A stretch of DNA of 64,000 nucleotides from Sphingobium algorifonticola (GCF_004005485.1 NZ_RZUL01000001.1:930001-994000), one strand, 5' to 3'. Shown: positions 46,331 to 56,177, counted from the first letter of the stretch. Numbers and translations: made by a program. The notes: a model not told the origin generated them from the letters alone.

Positions 46331-46993
46331 ATGAGTTTTCGTTTGAAGGTCGCGACCGTGACCGCCTTTACCTTGTCAGCCATCGCCGCAGTTCTTGCAA
46401 GCGATGCATCGATAGCCGCCGGATCGAACGAGACGTTGCCCGTCACCATCCGTCCGCTGCAGGCCAATCACGCTCCGCAGGCTGCGGGAATAAGTTTCGC
46501 CGCGCCGCGTGAGGTGGTTCAGCCCACCGACGTCCCCTCAACGTCCAATGGGGAAAAAGTTTCCGATATCGCGCAGCCGCCGGCCTCGCTGGCCGATCTG
46601 GTCGATTCCCACCCTGTGCCCGCCTCTCTCGACGAAAATCTGCGCTGCCTGGCCAGCGCGGTCTACTATGAGGCGAAGAGCGAAAGCCTGACCGGCCAGC
46701 TTGCTGTGGCACGCGTCATCATCAATCGCGCACGGTCGGGCCGTTTCGCTGACAGCCTGTGCGGCGTCGTGCGTCAGCCGAGCCAGTTCAGCTTTGTGCG
46801 TGGCGGAACGATTCCGCAGCCGAGCACCGCCAGCGCCGACTGGCAGGATGCCGTTGCCATCGCGCAGATTGCGCTGAAGGATGCATGGCAGACCCCGGCG
46901 GAAGGGGCGCTCTATTTCCATGCGCGCCGGGTTTCGCCGGGCTGGGGCAAGCCGCGCCTCGCCGCGATCGACAATCACATCTTCTACCGCTGA
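46331..46993 (+). CDS. Cell wall hydrolase (SleB/CwlJ family)
   Basis: 220 residues with an N-terminal export signal (to about residue 32), a Pro/Ser linker and a SleB domain (about 95-218): CLASAVYYEAKSE with the catalytic-type Glu, VIINRARSGRF and QFSFVRGG. In Gram-negatives these exported hydrolases act on peptidoglycan during growth, as SleB-like enzymes do. It is followed by a strong hairpin terminator. Confidence 0.9.
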   Translation: MSFRLKVATVTAFTLSAIAAVLASDASIAAGSNETLPVTIRPLQANHAPQAAGISFAAPREVVQPTDVPSTSNGEKVSDIAQPPASLADLVDSHPVPASLDENLRCLASAVYYEAKSESLTGQLAVARVIINRARSGRFADSLCGVVRQPSQFSFVRGGTIPQPSTASADWQDAVAIAQIALKDAWQTPAEGALYFHARRVSPGWGKPRLAAIDNHIFYR

Positions 46994-47058
46994 GATACCC
47001 GCAGCCGCGGCGCGCCTCCCAAGGCAGCATCCGCGAGAATTGGGGGAGAGGAGGAAAG

Positions 47059-47092
47059 GGCCGATCCGGGAAACCGGAATCGGCCTTTTCTT
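47059..47092 (+). terminator. Rho-independent terminator after the SleB-type gene
   Basis: The stem GGCCGATCCGG / CCGGAATCGGCC (11-12 bp, one bulged A) has a GAAA tetraloop and is followed by TTTTCTTT. It lies about 65 bp after the stop of the cell wall hydrolase. Confidence 0.88.
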
Positions 47093-47120
47093 TGTTCTTC
47101 TCTTGTTCTAATGCCAATCG

Positions 47121-47615
47121 ATGACTGCCGCCCCTGTGAGTGACTGTTCACCGATGACCGACGGGACCGCCATGGCCGTCGCGCGTGGTGTGCTGCGTCT
47201 GTTTCAGCGGCACGACCTGTTCGGTGTGCTCGAAGTCCCCCTGCCCAACGCGCGACGCGCCGACATCATGGCGCTCGATGCCGCAGGGCATATCATCATT
47301 GTCGAAATCAAGTGCAGCCGGGCCGATTTGCTGGGCGATGCCAAATGGGGCGATTATTTCGACTATTGCGATCGTTTTTTCTGGGCAGTGCCGTCCGGGT
47401 TCGATCTTACGCCTTTCGAGGGTTCGTCGCTTTGGCCGCAGCGGACCGGGTTGATCGTTGCGGATCGTTATGATGCGGAAATCCTGCGCCCCGCCCCGAT
47501 CGAGCCCTTGTCCTCGGCGCGGCGCAAGGCCGAAACCCTGAGGCTTGCGCGCCGCGCCGCCCGCCGTTTGACGGCCCTCCACGATCCCGATTATCCGGCA
47601 GAAATCGGCTTTTGA
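47121..47615 (+). CDS. mmcB: MmcB family DNA repair protein
   Basis: 164 residues with the MmcB endonuclease-like core: RRADIMALDAAGHIIIVEIKCSRADL (PD-(D/E)xK-like D-x(n)-EIK) and DYCDRFFWAVP. In Caulobacter MmcB is an SOS-regulated protein for mitomycin C tolerance. ATG at 47121 is the first; Met12 is an alternative start. It converges with tyrA. Confidence 0.88.
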   Translation: MTAAPVSDCSPMTDGTAMAVARGVLRLFQRHDLFGVLEVPLPNARRADIMALDAAGHIIIVEIKCSRADLLGDAKWGDYFDYCDRFFWAVPSGFDLTPFEGSSLWPQRTGLIVADRYDAEILRPAPIEPLSSARRKAETLRLARRAARRLTALHDPDYPAEIGF

Positions 47616-47618
47616 TCG

Positions 47619-48551
47619 CTATGGATGGCTGCGGCCGAAATCGGGAGCAGGATCGTCCTGCCCTTCCTCGATGATCGAACGGCGAATCGCACGCGTTCGG
47701 GTGAACAGGTTGAACAGCGCGTCGCCGTCATTCCAGCGAATCGCCCGCTGCAGGGCGGACAGATCTTCCGAAAAACGCTGGAGCATTTCCAGCACCGCAT
47801 CCTTGTTGGACAGGAACACGTCACGCCACATGGTGGGATCGCTTGCAGCGATGCGCGTGAAATCGCGAAAGCCGCCGGCGGAATATTTGATGACTTCCGA
47901 ACGTGTTACATCCTCCAGATCGCTGGCGGTCCCCACGATGGTATAGGCGATCAGATGGGGCAGATGGCTGGTGACGGCCAGCACCAGATCATGGTGGGCC
48001 GCGTCCATCGTCTCCACCAGCGCGCCAACCTCTCGCCACAGATCGGCGATGCGCGCGACAGCCGCCGGATCGGCCTCCGCAGGTGGCGTGATGATACACC
48101 AGCGGCCGGTGAACAGGCTGGCAAAGCCTGCCTCCGGCCCGCTATTCTCGGTGCCCGCGACGGGATGCGCCGGGATCACGCGATGGTGCGGCAAGGCCGC
48201 GGTCAGGCTCGCCAGTATCTCCGCCTTGCATGATCCCACGTCGGATATGATCGCCTCGGGCGGCAGGTCATCGCGAATCGACGCGGCGACATCCGCCATG
48301 GCGCGAACGGGCACACAAAGTATCACCAGATCGGCGTCGGCCACGGCGGCCCCGGCGGTATCGGTGATGGCATCGGCCAGCTTCAGCCTGCGCGCGGTTT
48401 CCCGCACGTCCGGGCTCGCGTCATGTCCGATCAGCGTGACCGTCGGCATCGCCTCGCGGATCGCCAGCAGCAGCGACGATCCGATCAGGCCAAGTCCGAT
48501 AACACTGATCCGGGAAAAGCCTGTCCCGAGCGCAGCCGAGGGAGACAGCAT
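47619..48551 (-). CDS. tyrA: Prephenate/arogenate dehydrogenase (TyrA)
   Basis: 310 residues from the ATG at 48551, which overlaps the hisC stop by 4 bp (ATGA). NAD(P)-binding VIGLGLIGSSLLLA is at about 16-29, followed by DVGSCK, PAHPVAGTENSG with the catalytic His, and HHDLVLAVTSHLPHLIAY. It oxidatively decarboxylates prephenate or arogenate toward tyrosine. A longer frame upstream is antisense-free but inside hisC and is rejected. Confidence 0.93.
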   Translation of the reverse strand: MLSPSAALGTGFSRISVIGLGLIGSSLLLAIREAMPTVTLIGHDASPDVRETARRLKLADAITDTAGAAVADADLVILCVPVRAMADVAASIRDDLPPEAIISDVGSCKAEILASLTAALPHHRVIPAHPVAGTENSGPEAGFASLFTGRWCIITPPAEADPAAVARIADLWREVGALVETMDAAHHDLVLAVTSHLPHLIAYTIVGTASDLEDVTRSEVIKYSAGGFRDFTRIAASDPTMWRDVFLSNKDAVLEMLQRFSEDLSALQRAIRWNDGDALFNLFTRTRAIRRSIIEEGQDDPAPDFGRSHP

Positions 48552-49672
48552 CAAGCCGCTGTGGCCAGAGCGCGCAGGATGCGGGCGACATCGCGCGTCT
48601 GCTCCTCCGTGCCGATCGTGATGCGCAGACCGTTGGTCAGCCCCTGCCCGGCCAGCCAGCGCGTCGCATAGCCTTCCGCCATAAGGGCGTTCATGGCGGC
48701 TTCGGCGGTAAGGGCGCCCTCGAACAGAATGAGCAGGAAGTTCGCTTTGCTCGGCACGACGCGCAGGCCGTGGTTGCCCAGCGCCGTGATTTCTCCTGCC
48801 AGCCACTCGCGCCATTGCCGATTGTGCGCGCGGCTGCGCGCGACCCACGCGTCATCGCGGATCGCTGCAATCGCCGCTGCCTGGCCTGCTGTCGTCACGT
48901 TGAACGGCGCACGAATGCGGTGCAGCGCGTCGATGATCGCCGCCGAAGCATAGCCCCAGCCGATGCGTTCCGCCGCAAGCCCGTGAATCTTGGAGAAAGT
49001 GCGTGTCACAAATATGTTGTTCGCAGTTTGCGCCAGCGCCAGGCCGCCGTCGTCCTCCTCCGGTTCCAGATACTCGGCATAGGCTTGGTCCAGCACCAGC
49101 AGGATGTCGGACCGTAGTCCGGTGTGCAGCCGAGCGATTTCCGCCGCGGATGTCATCGTGCCGGTGGGATTGTTGGGATTGGCAAGGAAGACGACGCGGG
49201 TCTTGTCCGTCACGGCGCCAAGCAATGCATCGACATCAGTGGCATAATCCTTGTCGCGGGCGATCACCGGCGTAGCGCCCACGCGTCGCGTGGCGATATC
49301 ATATACGGAAAAGCCATGTCGGACGTACAATACTTCATCACCCGGGCCGGCAAAGGCGCTGGCGGCGATGTGCAGCAGTTCGTCCGATCCGGTACCGTAA
49401 ATGACGCGCGCTGGGTCCAGACCGAATGCCGCGCCGATCGCTTCGCGCAGTTGCACCGCGCCAGGATCGGGATATGTCCTCAGATCCCCCGTAGCCGCCA
49501 TCAAGGCCGCGCGTGCGCTTTCGCTCGTGCCGAGGGGGTTTTCATTGGCGGACAGCTTGATAAGCGGCCGCCCATCCGCCGCGCTCGCCTTGCCTGGCAC
49601 ATAGGCCGAAATGTCCATGATCCATGGCTTTGGCTGGGGCGTGCCGGATTTGATAATTGTATCCTGTGTCAT
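48551..49672 (-). CDS. hisC: Histidinol-phosphate/aromatic aminotransferase (HisC family)
   Basis: 373 residues from the ATG at 49672 ([10 protein letters not shown]). A class I/II PLP aminotransferase: LSANENPLG near 40, the [11 protein letters not shown] motif, VLDQAYAEY and the Schiff-base Lys in [16 protein letters not shown]. Pairing with tyrA suggests it also serves tyrosine/phenylalanine transamination. It is divergent from metX across 130 bp. Confidence 0.93.
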   Translation of the reverse strand: MTQDTIIKSGTPQPKPWIMDISAYVPGKASAADGRPLIKLSANENPLGTSESARAALMAATGDLRTYPDPGAVQLREAIGAAFGLDPARVIYGTGSDELLHIAASAFAGPGDEVLYVRHGFSVYDIATRRVGATPVIARDKDYATDVDALLGAVTDKTRVVFLANPNNPTGTMTSAAEIARLHTGLRSDILLVLDQAYAEYLEPEEDDGGLALAQTANNIFVTRTFSKIHGLAAERIGWGYASAAIIDALHRIRAPFNVTTAGQAAAIAAIRDDAWVARSRAHNRQWREWLAGEITALGNHGLRVVPSKANFLLILFEGALTAEAAMNALMAEGYATRWLAGQGLTNGLRITIGTEEQTRDVARILRALATAA

Positions 49673-49802
49673 GGCAGGGGCTTTAGCGGCAAAGCCGTCT
49701 GGCGCAAAGGGGGCGCGCGACGCCGATGCGGCGGTGCGGCTACCGGTCACCGCGGGGGCGGGCCTGATTGACACCTTGGTCCCTGCGTCCTAGCGGCGGC
49801 AC

Positions 49803-50966
49803 ATGGCTCCAGCCCCTGCCCCGACAGCTCCTCATTCCGACAGCCGCTTCGGTCTCGGTCGCCAGGTGCGGCTGGACGGACCGTTGCGGCTGGACAGCGG
49901 CGTTGCACTTGCGCCAGTCGATATCGCCTATGAAACCTACGGTAGCCTGAACGCCGATCGATCGAACGCCGTGCTGATCTGCCACGCGCTGACCGGGGAT
50001 CAGTATCTTGCATCCCCGCACCCGCTAACAGGCAAACCCGGTTGGTGGTGGCGGATGGTAGGCGAGGGCAAGCCGGTTGATCCGGCGCGGCATTTCATTG
50101 TCTGCGCGAATGTTCTGGGCAGCTGCATGGGATCGAGCGGGCCGGCAAGCGTCGATCCTGTGCGCGACGAACCATTTGCGATGCGCTTTCCCGTCATCAC
50201 CATCGGCGACATGGTGCGTGCGCAGGCGATGCTGCTCAATCATCTGGGTATAGAACGGCTATCGGCGGTGATCGGGGGATCGATGGGCGGCATGCAGGCG
50301 CTCACTTGGCCCACGCTTTATCCAGACCGTGTCGAATCGGCGATCGTCATCGCCTCCACCGCCCGTCATTCCGCCCAGAACATCGCCTTCCATGAAGTCG
50401 GGCGGCAGGCGATCATGGCCGATCCGCGCTGGCGCGGCGGCAATTATTATGGCGACAACGATGTGCCGAGCGCAGGCCTTGCCGTCGCGCGCATGGCCGC
50501 GCACATTACTTACCTGTCCGAAGCGGGGCTGACGGAAAAGTTCGGTCGCAGACTGCAGGCGCGACCGGACAGTCCCGGCGGGCAAAAGACCTTCGGTTTC
50601 GACGCGGATTTTCAGGTTGAAAGCTATTTGCGGCACCAGGGACTGAGCTTCGTCGAGCGGTTCGATGCCAACAGCTATCTCTACATTACCCGCGCCATGG
50701 ATTATTATGATCTGGCGGAGGATCATGAAGGCAGCCTCGCGCGCGCTTTTGCGCGCACGAAGGCGCGTTTCTGCGTCGTCAGCTTCGACACCGACTGGCT
50801 CTATCCGACCGCTGAGTCGCGCGTGATCGTCCATGCCCTCAACGCTTCCGGTGCGCAGGCCAGTTTCGTCGAACTGTCCAGCCCCTTCGGCCATGACGCC
50901 TTTCTGCTTGAGGCACCCGAACTCAACCGGGTCGTCGACGGCTTTCTGCGTGCAGGCGAACGATGA
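49803..50966 (+). CDS. metX: Homoserine O-acetyltransferase MetX
   Basis: 387 residues of alpha/beta-hydrolase fold: oxyanion region YETYGSLN and ALTGDQY, nucleophile elbow [10 protein letters not shown] with Ser160, Asp in SFDTDWLYP and His in SPFGHDAFL. It activates homoserine for methionine synthesis. Overlap with metW by 4 bp is the standard metXW operon. No SAM-II or SAH riboswitch could be recognised in the 130-bp leader. Confidence 0.95.
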   Translation: MAPAPAPTAPHSDSRFGLGRQVRLDGPLRLDSGVALAPVDIAYETYGSLNADRSNAVLICHALTGDQYLASPHPLTGKPGWWWRMVGEGKPVDPARHFIVCANVLGSCMGSSGPASVDPVRDEPFAMRFPVITIGDMVRAQAMLLNHLGIERLSAVIGGSMGGMQALTWPTLYPDRVESAIVIASTARHSAQNIAFHEVGRQAIMADPRWRGGNYYGDNDVPSAGLAVARMAAHITYLSEAGLTEKFGRRLQARPDSPGGQKTFGFDADFQVESYLRHQGLSFVERFDANSYLYITRAMDYYDLAEDHEGSLARAFARTKARFCVVSFDTDWLYPTAESRVIVHALNASGAQASFVELSSPFGHDAFLLEAPELNRVVDGFLRAGER

Positions 50967-51565
50967 ACGCCGCGACGCAAGACCTTCGTCCCGACCTCGC
51001 CCTGATCGCGCGCAATGTGACCCCCGGCGCGCGGGTGCTCGATATCGGCTGCGGTGACGGGGCGCTGATGGCGGCGCTGCGCGACCGGCGGCAGGTTGAC
51101 GCACGGGGCCTGGAAATTGATCCGGCGAATGTTGCCGCCGCCGTGGCGCGCGGCCTTTCGGTGGTGCAGGGCGATGCCGATACGGACCTGCATTATTATG
51201 GCGCGCGCAGCTTCGATTATGCGATCCTCAGCCAGACGTTGCAGACCACCCGCCGACCCGATCGCGTGGTGGAGGAACTGCTGCGGATTGGGGCGCAGGC
51301 CTTTGTCAGCTTTCCCAATTTTGCCCACTGGCGCGGGCGCATGTCATTGGCATTCGGCGGACGGATGCCGGTCACGCGGCTGCTGCCCGACACCTGGTAC
51401 GACACGCTCAACATCCATCATCTGACAATCGATGACTTCCGGGCGTTGGTGAAGGAACGTGGCTGGTCGATCGACGGACAATGGTTCCTGAACGGGGATC
51501 GGGAAACGACGCACACCAACGCCAATCTCTTTGCCCAGCATGCTGTGTTCCTGCTGCGGCGCTAG
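50963..51565 (+). CDS. metW: Methionine biosynthesis protein MetW
   Basis: A 200-residue SAM-methyltransferase-like fold: [15 protein letters not shown] near 28-42, GLEIDPANV and LSQTLQTT. MetW is required with MetX for efficient homoserine acetylation in many proteobacteria. Its start overlaps metX (ATGA). Confidence 0.94.
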   Translation: MNAATQDLRPDLALIARNVTPGARVLDIGCGDGALMAALRDRRQVDARGLEIDPANVAAAVARGLSVVQGDADTDLHYYGARSFDYAILSQTLQTTRRPDRVVEELLRIGAQAFVSFPNFAHWRGRMSLAFGGRMPVTRLLPDTWYDTLNIHHLTIDDFRALVKERGWSIDGQWFLNGDRETTHTNANLFAQHAVFLLRR

Positions 51566-51567
51566 AG

Positions 51568-51609
51568 CGATTTCGAGCCCGATAGAATCATCGGGCGATA
51601 CGGAAATCG
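51568..51609. repeat. Two-tier palindromic intergenic element (REP-like)
   Basis: Nested perfect arms CGATTTC ... GAAATCG (outer) and GCCCGAT-AGAATC-ATCGGGC (inner) lie between convergent metW and tetR. There is no T-tract. Similar AGCGATTTC...GAAATCGCT hairpins recur between genes in alphaproteobacteria (from memory), so it may be a dispersed repeat with terminator or mRNA-end function. Confidence 0.6.
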
Positions 51610-51664
51610 CGGTAAACCAATACCATAGAACGGGTTGGCTTGGTGCAGCCAAGAAGAACCCGCG

Positions 51665-52282
51665 CTAGGGCGCGATGCCGCGCGCCAGCATGTCGTTGGC
51701 GATGCGGGCAACCTCGACCGGCGTTTCGCTTTCGTCCCAGACGCCATAGCGCAGGCCCAGAAAGACGTTCATGCCCATGATCGCCCAGGCGTGGACTTCG
51801 GTAATGTCGTCCCGCACCTCGCCACGGTCGGCGGCGGCTCTCAGGCGGCGGGTGATGCGGTCGACGGTGGTTTCGTAATGGCTGCGGTAGGCGGCCTGGT
51901 CGACGAACTCGGCCTCGTCGATAATGCGATAGATTTCCTTGTGCGCGCGCGCGAACTCCAGAAAGCTCAGCAGCCCCTCGCGTTCGGCGCTGATCTGGTC
52001 GGGCGCGGCGGCGATGCGCGGGCCGACATAGTCGCGCACTTGCGCGGACATGTCGGTCACCAGCGCGCGAAACACGGCGTCCTTGGTATCGAAATAGGTG
52101 TAAAAGCTGCCCAGCGCGCACCCGGCCCGGCGCGTGATGCCGCTGATCGACCCTTCATGAAATCCCTTTTCGCCAAACTCGGCGGCTGCCGCGTCGAGTA
52201 TGGCACGACGCGTTCGTTCCCCACGCGCGGTGCGTGGCGCCTTGGCGTCCGTCTGTGGGTCTTCGGCCTTCATCCGCTTCAC
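51665..52282 (-). CDS. TetR family transcriptional regulator
   Basis: 205 residues with an N-terminal TetR HTH (RGERTRRAILDAAAAEFGEKGF; AGCALGSFYTYFDTKDAVF) around 20-70 and a helical ligand-binding C-terminal domain. It is divergent from the TonB receptor-MFS pair and separated by 230 bp carrying a strong inverted repeat, so it probably represses that pair and itself. The inducer is unknown. Confidence 0.92.
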   Translation of the reverse strand: MKRMKAEDPQTDAKAPRTARGERTRRAILDAAAAEFGEKGFHEGSISGITRRAGCALGSFYTYFDTKDAVFRALVTDMSAQVRDYVGPRIAAAPDQISAEREGLLSFLEFARAHKEIYRIIDEAEFVDQAAYRSHYETTVDRITRRLRAAADRGEVRDDITEVHAWAIMGMNVFLGLRYGVWDESETPVEVARIANDMLARGIAP

Positions 52283-52404
52283 TCTCCCATCGTGCGACCC
52301 GTGCCGTCAAATGCGATTCGCATGATGCCTTAGCCGGATCGGTCCGTGGCCAAAATGTCGCAGCAATCCTGCGCTTTCGATCCCCGGAACCACCAATCAT
52401 TTTT

Positions 52405-52428
52405 AAAGTTGAAAGGTGGTTCAACTTT
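52405..52428. promoter_or_regulatory. Candidate TetR operator between tetR and the TonB receptor gene
   Basis: The perfect 9-bp inverted repeat AAAGTTGAA-AGGTGG-TTCAACTTT is enclosed by an outer CCAAT/ATTGG pair (52393-52397 and 52433-52437). It lies 85 bp upstream of the receptor ATG and 123 bp upstream of the tetR start, in an AT-rich island likely to hold the promoters. Confidence 0.7.
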
Positions 52429-52512
52429 CATTATTGGATTTGATAGAAACTGGCAACCCGCGATGCACGGCCCGCCCGCATCGCACAAAAGGGGACGCCG
52501 ATCAGGAGAGGA

Positions 52513-54837
52513 ATGATGATGGCTTCGCGGCATGCATTGCGGATTTTGGCTATGGCTTCGGTCGCCTGTGGCGGCCTTTTTCCGGCGTCGCTGGCCGCGC
52601 AGGACGCAGCGGTCGAGGCCGGATCAGACGACGGCACAATCGTGGTGACGGCGCGCAGGCGCGAGGAAAGCCTGCTCAATGTGCCGATCGCCGTCACTGC
52701 CATCTCCGGTGACACGCTGGAGCGCACGGGCGCCATCGACATCACCGACATTTCCAACAGTGCGCCCAATGTCACGCTCGAAACCTCGCGCGGCACCAAT
52801 TCGACGCTGACGGCGTTCATCCGCGGCGTGGGTCAGCAGGATCCCGTCGCCGGTTTCGAGGCAGGCGTCGGCCTCTATCTCGATGATGTCTATCTCAACC
52901 GGCCGCAGGCGGCGGTGCTCGATATCTATGATGTGGAGCGGATCGAAGTGCTGCGCGGGCCGCAAGGCACGCTCTATGGCCGCAACACCATCGGGGGCGC
53001 GGTCAAATATGTGACCAAACGGCTGGGGGATGATCCCATGCTGAAAGTGCGCGGCACATATGGCAGCTACAATCAGGCCGATGGCGTCCTGACCGCCAGC
53101 ATCCCGGTCGGCGACGGCACGCTGAAGCTGGGCGGCGCGCTCGCACGGCTCAGCCGGGGCGGGTTCGGCGACAATCTGACGACCGGTCAGGAAAACTATA
53201 ACAAGGACGTGTGGGCCGGTCGCCTGACCGCCCAGGTGGAGGCGAAGGACGCTTTCTTCCGCCTGACCGGCGACTATACCAAGGACAAGAGCAATCCCCG
53301 TGGCGGACATCGCCTTATCCCTGGCCTGTTCACCGGCGCGCCGGTGCTGACGGACGTCTATGACAGCCGCGCCGGCCTGCTCGATCCCAAGCAGGATGTG
53401 GAGGCCTGGGGCGTATCGCTGTTTGCCGAGTTGCAGCCCACCGACATGCTGACCGTGCGCAGCATCAGCGCCTATCGCAAGGATGACAGCGCGACGCCCA
53501 TCGATTTCGACTCGCTCGCCGCCGTCGACGTCGATGTCCCGGCATTCTACAACAACAAGCAATTCTCGCAGGAACTGCAACTGCTGATCGATGCGGGCAG
53601 TCTTCAGGGGCTGATCGGCGGCTATTTCCTGGATGCCAATGCACGGACGGCCTTCGACGTGCGCCTCCCCAATGGCGTCACGGCACTGACCTTCGGGGAT
53701 GTCGATACGGAAACCTTCGCGATTTTCGGTGACTTCACCTATGACTTCAGCCCGATGTTCAGTGCGTCGGTCGGCGGGCGCTACACGTGGGACAAGCGCA
53801 GCTCGACCATCCTGCGGCAGACCTTTCTGGGTGGCGGATCGCCCTTCTTCGGCGGCAACGGACTGCTGTTTGCGACCACCTCCAGCTTCACCGGTGACAA
53901 CAGCTTCAAAGAGTTCACGCCGCGCGCGTCGGTCAGCTTCAAGCCCACGCCGGACCATACGCTCTACGCAAGCTATTCCAAAGGCTTCAAGGGTGGCGGC
54001 TTCGATCCCCGCGGCGTCAGCACGGCGGCGCCGGACAGCAATGGTGACGGAACGCGCAGCTATCAGGAAATCTTCGACTTCCTCTCGTTCGATCCCGAAA
54101 CGGTCGACAGCTACGAAGTCGGTTACAAGGCATCGCTGTTCGATCGCCGCCTGACCATGGCGCTGTCCGCGTTCCACGCCGATTACAGCGACGTGCAGGT
54201 CCCCGGCTCGGTCGGCACGGTGATCAACGGGCAACAGACCTTCATTGGCGTCACGACCAACGCCGGAAAGGCCCGCATCCGTGGCATCGAATATGAAGGC
54301 AATCTCGCCATCGCCCGTGATTTCGCGACCGGCGGCGACCGGCTCGGTTTCAACTGGGCGCTCGGCTATATCGACGCCAAATATACGCGCTTCATCGATG
54401 CGCGCGGGATCGACGTGTCCGATCGTCGCAAGTTCCAGAATACGCCCAAATGGACGGCCAGTGGAACGCTTGCCTACAATACGCCCGTCGGCAGTGGCGC
54501 GCTCAACGCCAGCACGACGCTCGCCTATCGCAGCGCAAGCCAGCAGTTCGAATTGCGGACGCCGGGGCTGGACCAGGGCCAGTTTGCCCTGTGGGACGCC
54601 AGCCTCGTCTGGTCATCGGAGGGCGACCGTCTTTCGCTGGGTGTCCATGGCCGCAATCTGACCAACAAGAAGTATATCGTGTCTGGCTACAACTTCCTCA
54701 GCCAGAATCCCGACACCGGCAATTTCAACCGCACGATCGCGGGAAACCTGATTCCGACTTTGGGTCGCGAAGGTGTGCTGACCGCTTATTACGGCAATCC
54801 GCGGCAGGTCTTCGTCACCGCAGCCGTCAAGTTCTGA
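52513..54837 (+). CDS. TonB-dependent receptor
   Basis: A full-length 774-residue receptor: signal peptide (cleavage near LAAQ-DA, about residue 30), TonB box DGTIVVTARRREE (about 40-52), plug domain (with YDVERIEVLRGPQGTLYGRNTIGGAVKYVTK, typical plug end), 22-strand barrel and terminal Phe (TAAVKF). It is of the sphingomonad family used for organic substrates rather than an obvious siderophore type (inference). The downstream MFS gene is 59 bp away; the tetR gene faces it. Confidence 0.93.
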   Translation: MMMASRHALRILAMASVACGGLFPASLAAQDAAVEAGSDDGTIVVTARRREESLLNVPIAVTAISGDTLERTGAIDITDISNSAPNVTLETSRGTNSTLTAFIRGVGQQDPVAGFEAGVGLYLDDVYLNRPQAAVLDIYDVERIEVLRGPQGTLYGRNTIGGAVKYVTKRLGDDPMLKVRGTYGSYNQADGVLTASIPVGDGTLKLGGALARLSRGGFGDNLTTGQENYNKDVWAGRLTAQVEAKDAFFRLTGDYTKDKSNPRGGHRLIPGLFTGAPVLTDVYDSRAGLLDPKQDVEAWGVSLFAELQPTDMLTVRSISAYRKDDSATPIDFDSLAAVDVDVPAFYNNKQFSQELQLLIDAGSLQGLIGGYFLDANARTAFDVRLPNGVTALTFGDVDTETFAIFGDFTYDFSPMFSASVGGRYTWDKRSSTILRQTFLGGGSPFFGGNGLLFATTSSFTGDNSFKEFTPRASVSFKPTPDHTLYASYSKGFKGGGFDPRGVSTAAPDSNGDGTRSYQEIFDFLSFDPETVDSYEVGYKASLFDRRLTMALSAFHADYSDVQVPGSVGTVINGQQTFIGVTTNAGKARIRGIEYEGNLAIARDFATGGDRLGFNWALGYIDAKYTRFIDARGIDVSDRRKFQNTPKWTASGTLAYNTPVGSGALNASTTLAYRSASQQFELRTPGLDQGQFALWDASLVWSSEGDRLSLGVHGRNLTNKKYIVSGYNFLSQNPDTGNFNRTIAGNLIPTLGREGVLTAYYGNPRQVFVTAAVKF

Positions 54838-54846
54838 GGCCTTTAT

Positions 54847-54888
54847 CCTTGTCCGTCATGGCCGCTTAGTGCGACAGGGCGGACAAGG
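54847..54888 (+). promoter_or_regulatory. Hairpin overlapping the MFS gene ribosome-binding site
   Basis: Perfect 9-bp arms CCTTGTCCG (54847-54855) and CGGACAAGG (54880-54888) occur between the receptor stop and the MFS start. The 3' arm covers most of AAGGGG (54885-54890), the Shine-Dalgarno 6 bp before the ATG at 54897. It could mask translation or act as an intercistronic attenuator. Confidence 0.55.
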
Positions 54889-54896
54889 GGCATTTC

Positions 54897-56177
54897 ATGG
54901 ACGATATCTCCACCACAGCAATCCCGGTTACAAAGCCCACCCGGCGCTATCGCGGCGTCGTGCTGGCGATGCTGCTGCTGGTCTATACCTTCAATTTTCT
55001 CGATCGGCAGATTCTGGGCATATTGGTCGGTCCGATCAAGGCGGATCTCGGGCTTAACGACACGCAGCTCGGTGCGCTGGGGGGCATTGCCTTTGCCCTG
55101 CTCTACACCTCGCTCGGCATTCCGCTGGCGCTGTTGGCCGACCGGACCAGCCGCACCTGGGTCATCACCATTTCGTTGACCGTGTGGAGCGGCTTTACGG
55201 CGCTGTGCGGCATCGCCACCAGTTTCTGGCAACTGTTCCTGTTTCGGCTGGGCGTGGGTGTCGGCGAGGCGGGCGGAGTCGCGCCCTCCTATGCCGTCAT
55301 CGCCGAATATTTCCCCAGCGCCGAACGGGCGCGGGCGCTCGCGATCTATTCGCTGGGTATTCCGCTGGGTTCAGCGGCGGGCGTTTTGCTTGGCGGCTAT
55401 GTTGCGGCGCTGGTGGAATGGCGCACGGCCTTTCTCGTCGTCGGTATCGCCGGCATTGCCATAGCACCGCTGTTCCGCCTGATCGTGCGCGAGCCGCCCA
55501 AGGGGCAGTTCGATGCCATTCCGGTCGAGAAAGCCCCGATAGGCGCCGTTTTCGGCATATTGGCGCGCAAGCGCAGCTTCTGGCTGATTTCCTTCGGTGC
55601 CTCCTTCAGTTCGATGTGCGGCTATGGAATCGCGTTCTGGCTCCCCAGCCTGATGCAGCGCAGCTTTGGGCTGGATCTCGTCCAGACCTCGCAATTCTAC
55701 GGCGCGGTTTTGTTGCTGGGGGGCATTGCAGGTGTGCTTGCCGGAGGCTGGCTGGGCGATTATTTGGGCGCGCGCGATCGGGGCAACTATGTCCGGCTGC
55801 CGGCGATCGCCTATCTTCTGGCGATCCCGTTCTTCGCGGCGGGCGTATTGTCATCGTCTGTGACAGCCGCGTTCCTGCTCTTCCTGCTGCCGCAGGCGCT
55901 GTCCTATATCTGGATCGGCCCGGTACTGAGCGCCGTGCAGCACCTTGTCCCGCCGCAGATGCGCGCGAGTGCCTCTGCCAGCTTCCTGTTCATCAACAAT
56001 CTGATCGGCATCGGCCTTGGCACGATGATATTGGGCGCGCTGTCCGATGCGCTGACTGTCCGCTTCGGTGCGGAGGCGCTGCGCTACGCCATACTCTCGG
56101 CCCTTGGCTTCTACGCGATTGCGGCCTTGCTGATGGCGCTGGCGGCAAAGGCTCTGCGCAACGACTGGGTCGGCTAG
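54897..56177 (+). CDS. MFS transporter (spinster-like family)
   Basis: 426 residues with 12 predicted TM helices. Conserved early NFLDRQILGILVGPIKADLGL and the LADRTSRTW loop between TM2 and TM3 are typical of the spinster-type MFS family common in sphingomonads. It likely moves the receptor's substrate across the inner membrane. It is downstream of the TonB receptor in one probable operon and overlaps the GST gene end by 4 bp on the opposite strand. Confidence 0.9.
   Translation: MDDISTTAIPVTKPTRRYRGVVLAMLLLVYTFNFLDRQILGILVGPIKADLGLNDTQLGALGGIAFALLYTSLGIPLALLADRTSRTWVITISLTVWSGFTALCGIATSFWQLFLFRLGVGVGEAGGVAPSYAVIAEYFPSAERARALAIYSLGIPLGSAAGVLLGGYVAALVEWRTAFLVVGIAGIAIAPLFRLIVREPPKGQFDAIPVEKAPIGAVFGILARKRSFWLISFGASFSSMCGYGIAFWLPSLMQRSFGLDLVQTSQFYGAVLLLGGIAGVLAGGWLGDYLGARDRGNYVRLPAIAYLLAIPFFAAGVLSSSVTAAFLLFLLPQALSYIWIGPVLSAVQHLVPPQMRASASASFLFINNLIGIGLGTMILGALSDALTVRFGAEALRYAILSALGFYAIAALLMALAAKALRNDWVG

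Noticed and set aside
46195-46512. 105-codon + strand frame overlapping the SleB-type gene
   Set aside because: Out of frame with the well-supported hydrolase; the translation is Arg/Cys-rich and featureless.
49673-49802. SAM-II/SAH riboswitch in the metX leader
   Set aside because: metX in alphaproteobacteria often has one, but the conserved SAM-II core and pseudoknot strings were not found in this 130-bp leader.
52624-54234. 536-codon open frame antisense to the TonB receptor
   Set aside because: It mirrors codon structure of the receptor gene on the other strand, has no domain, and the + strand frame has signal peptide, TonB box, plug and terminal Phe.
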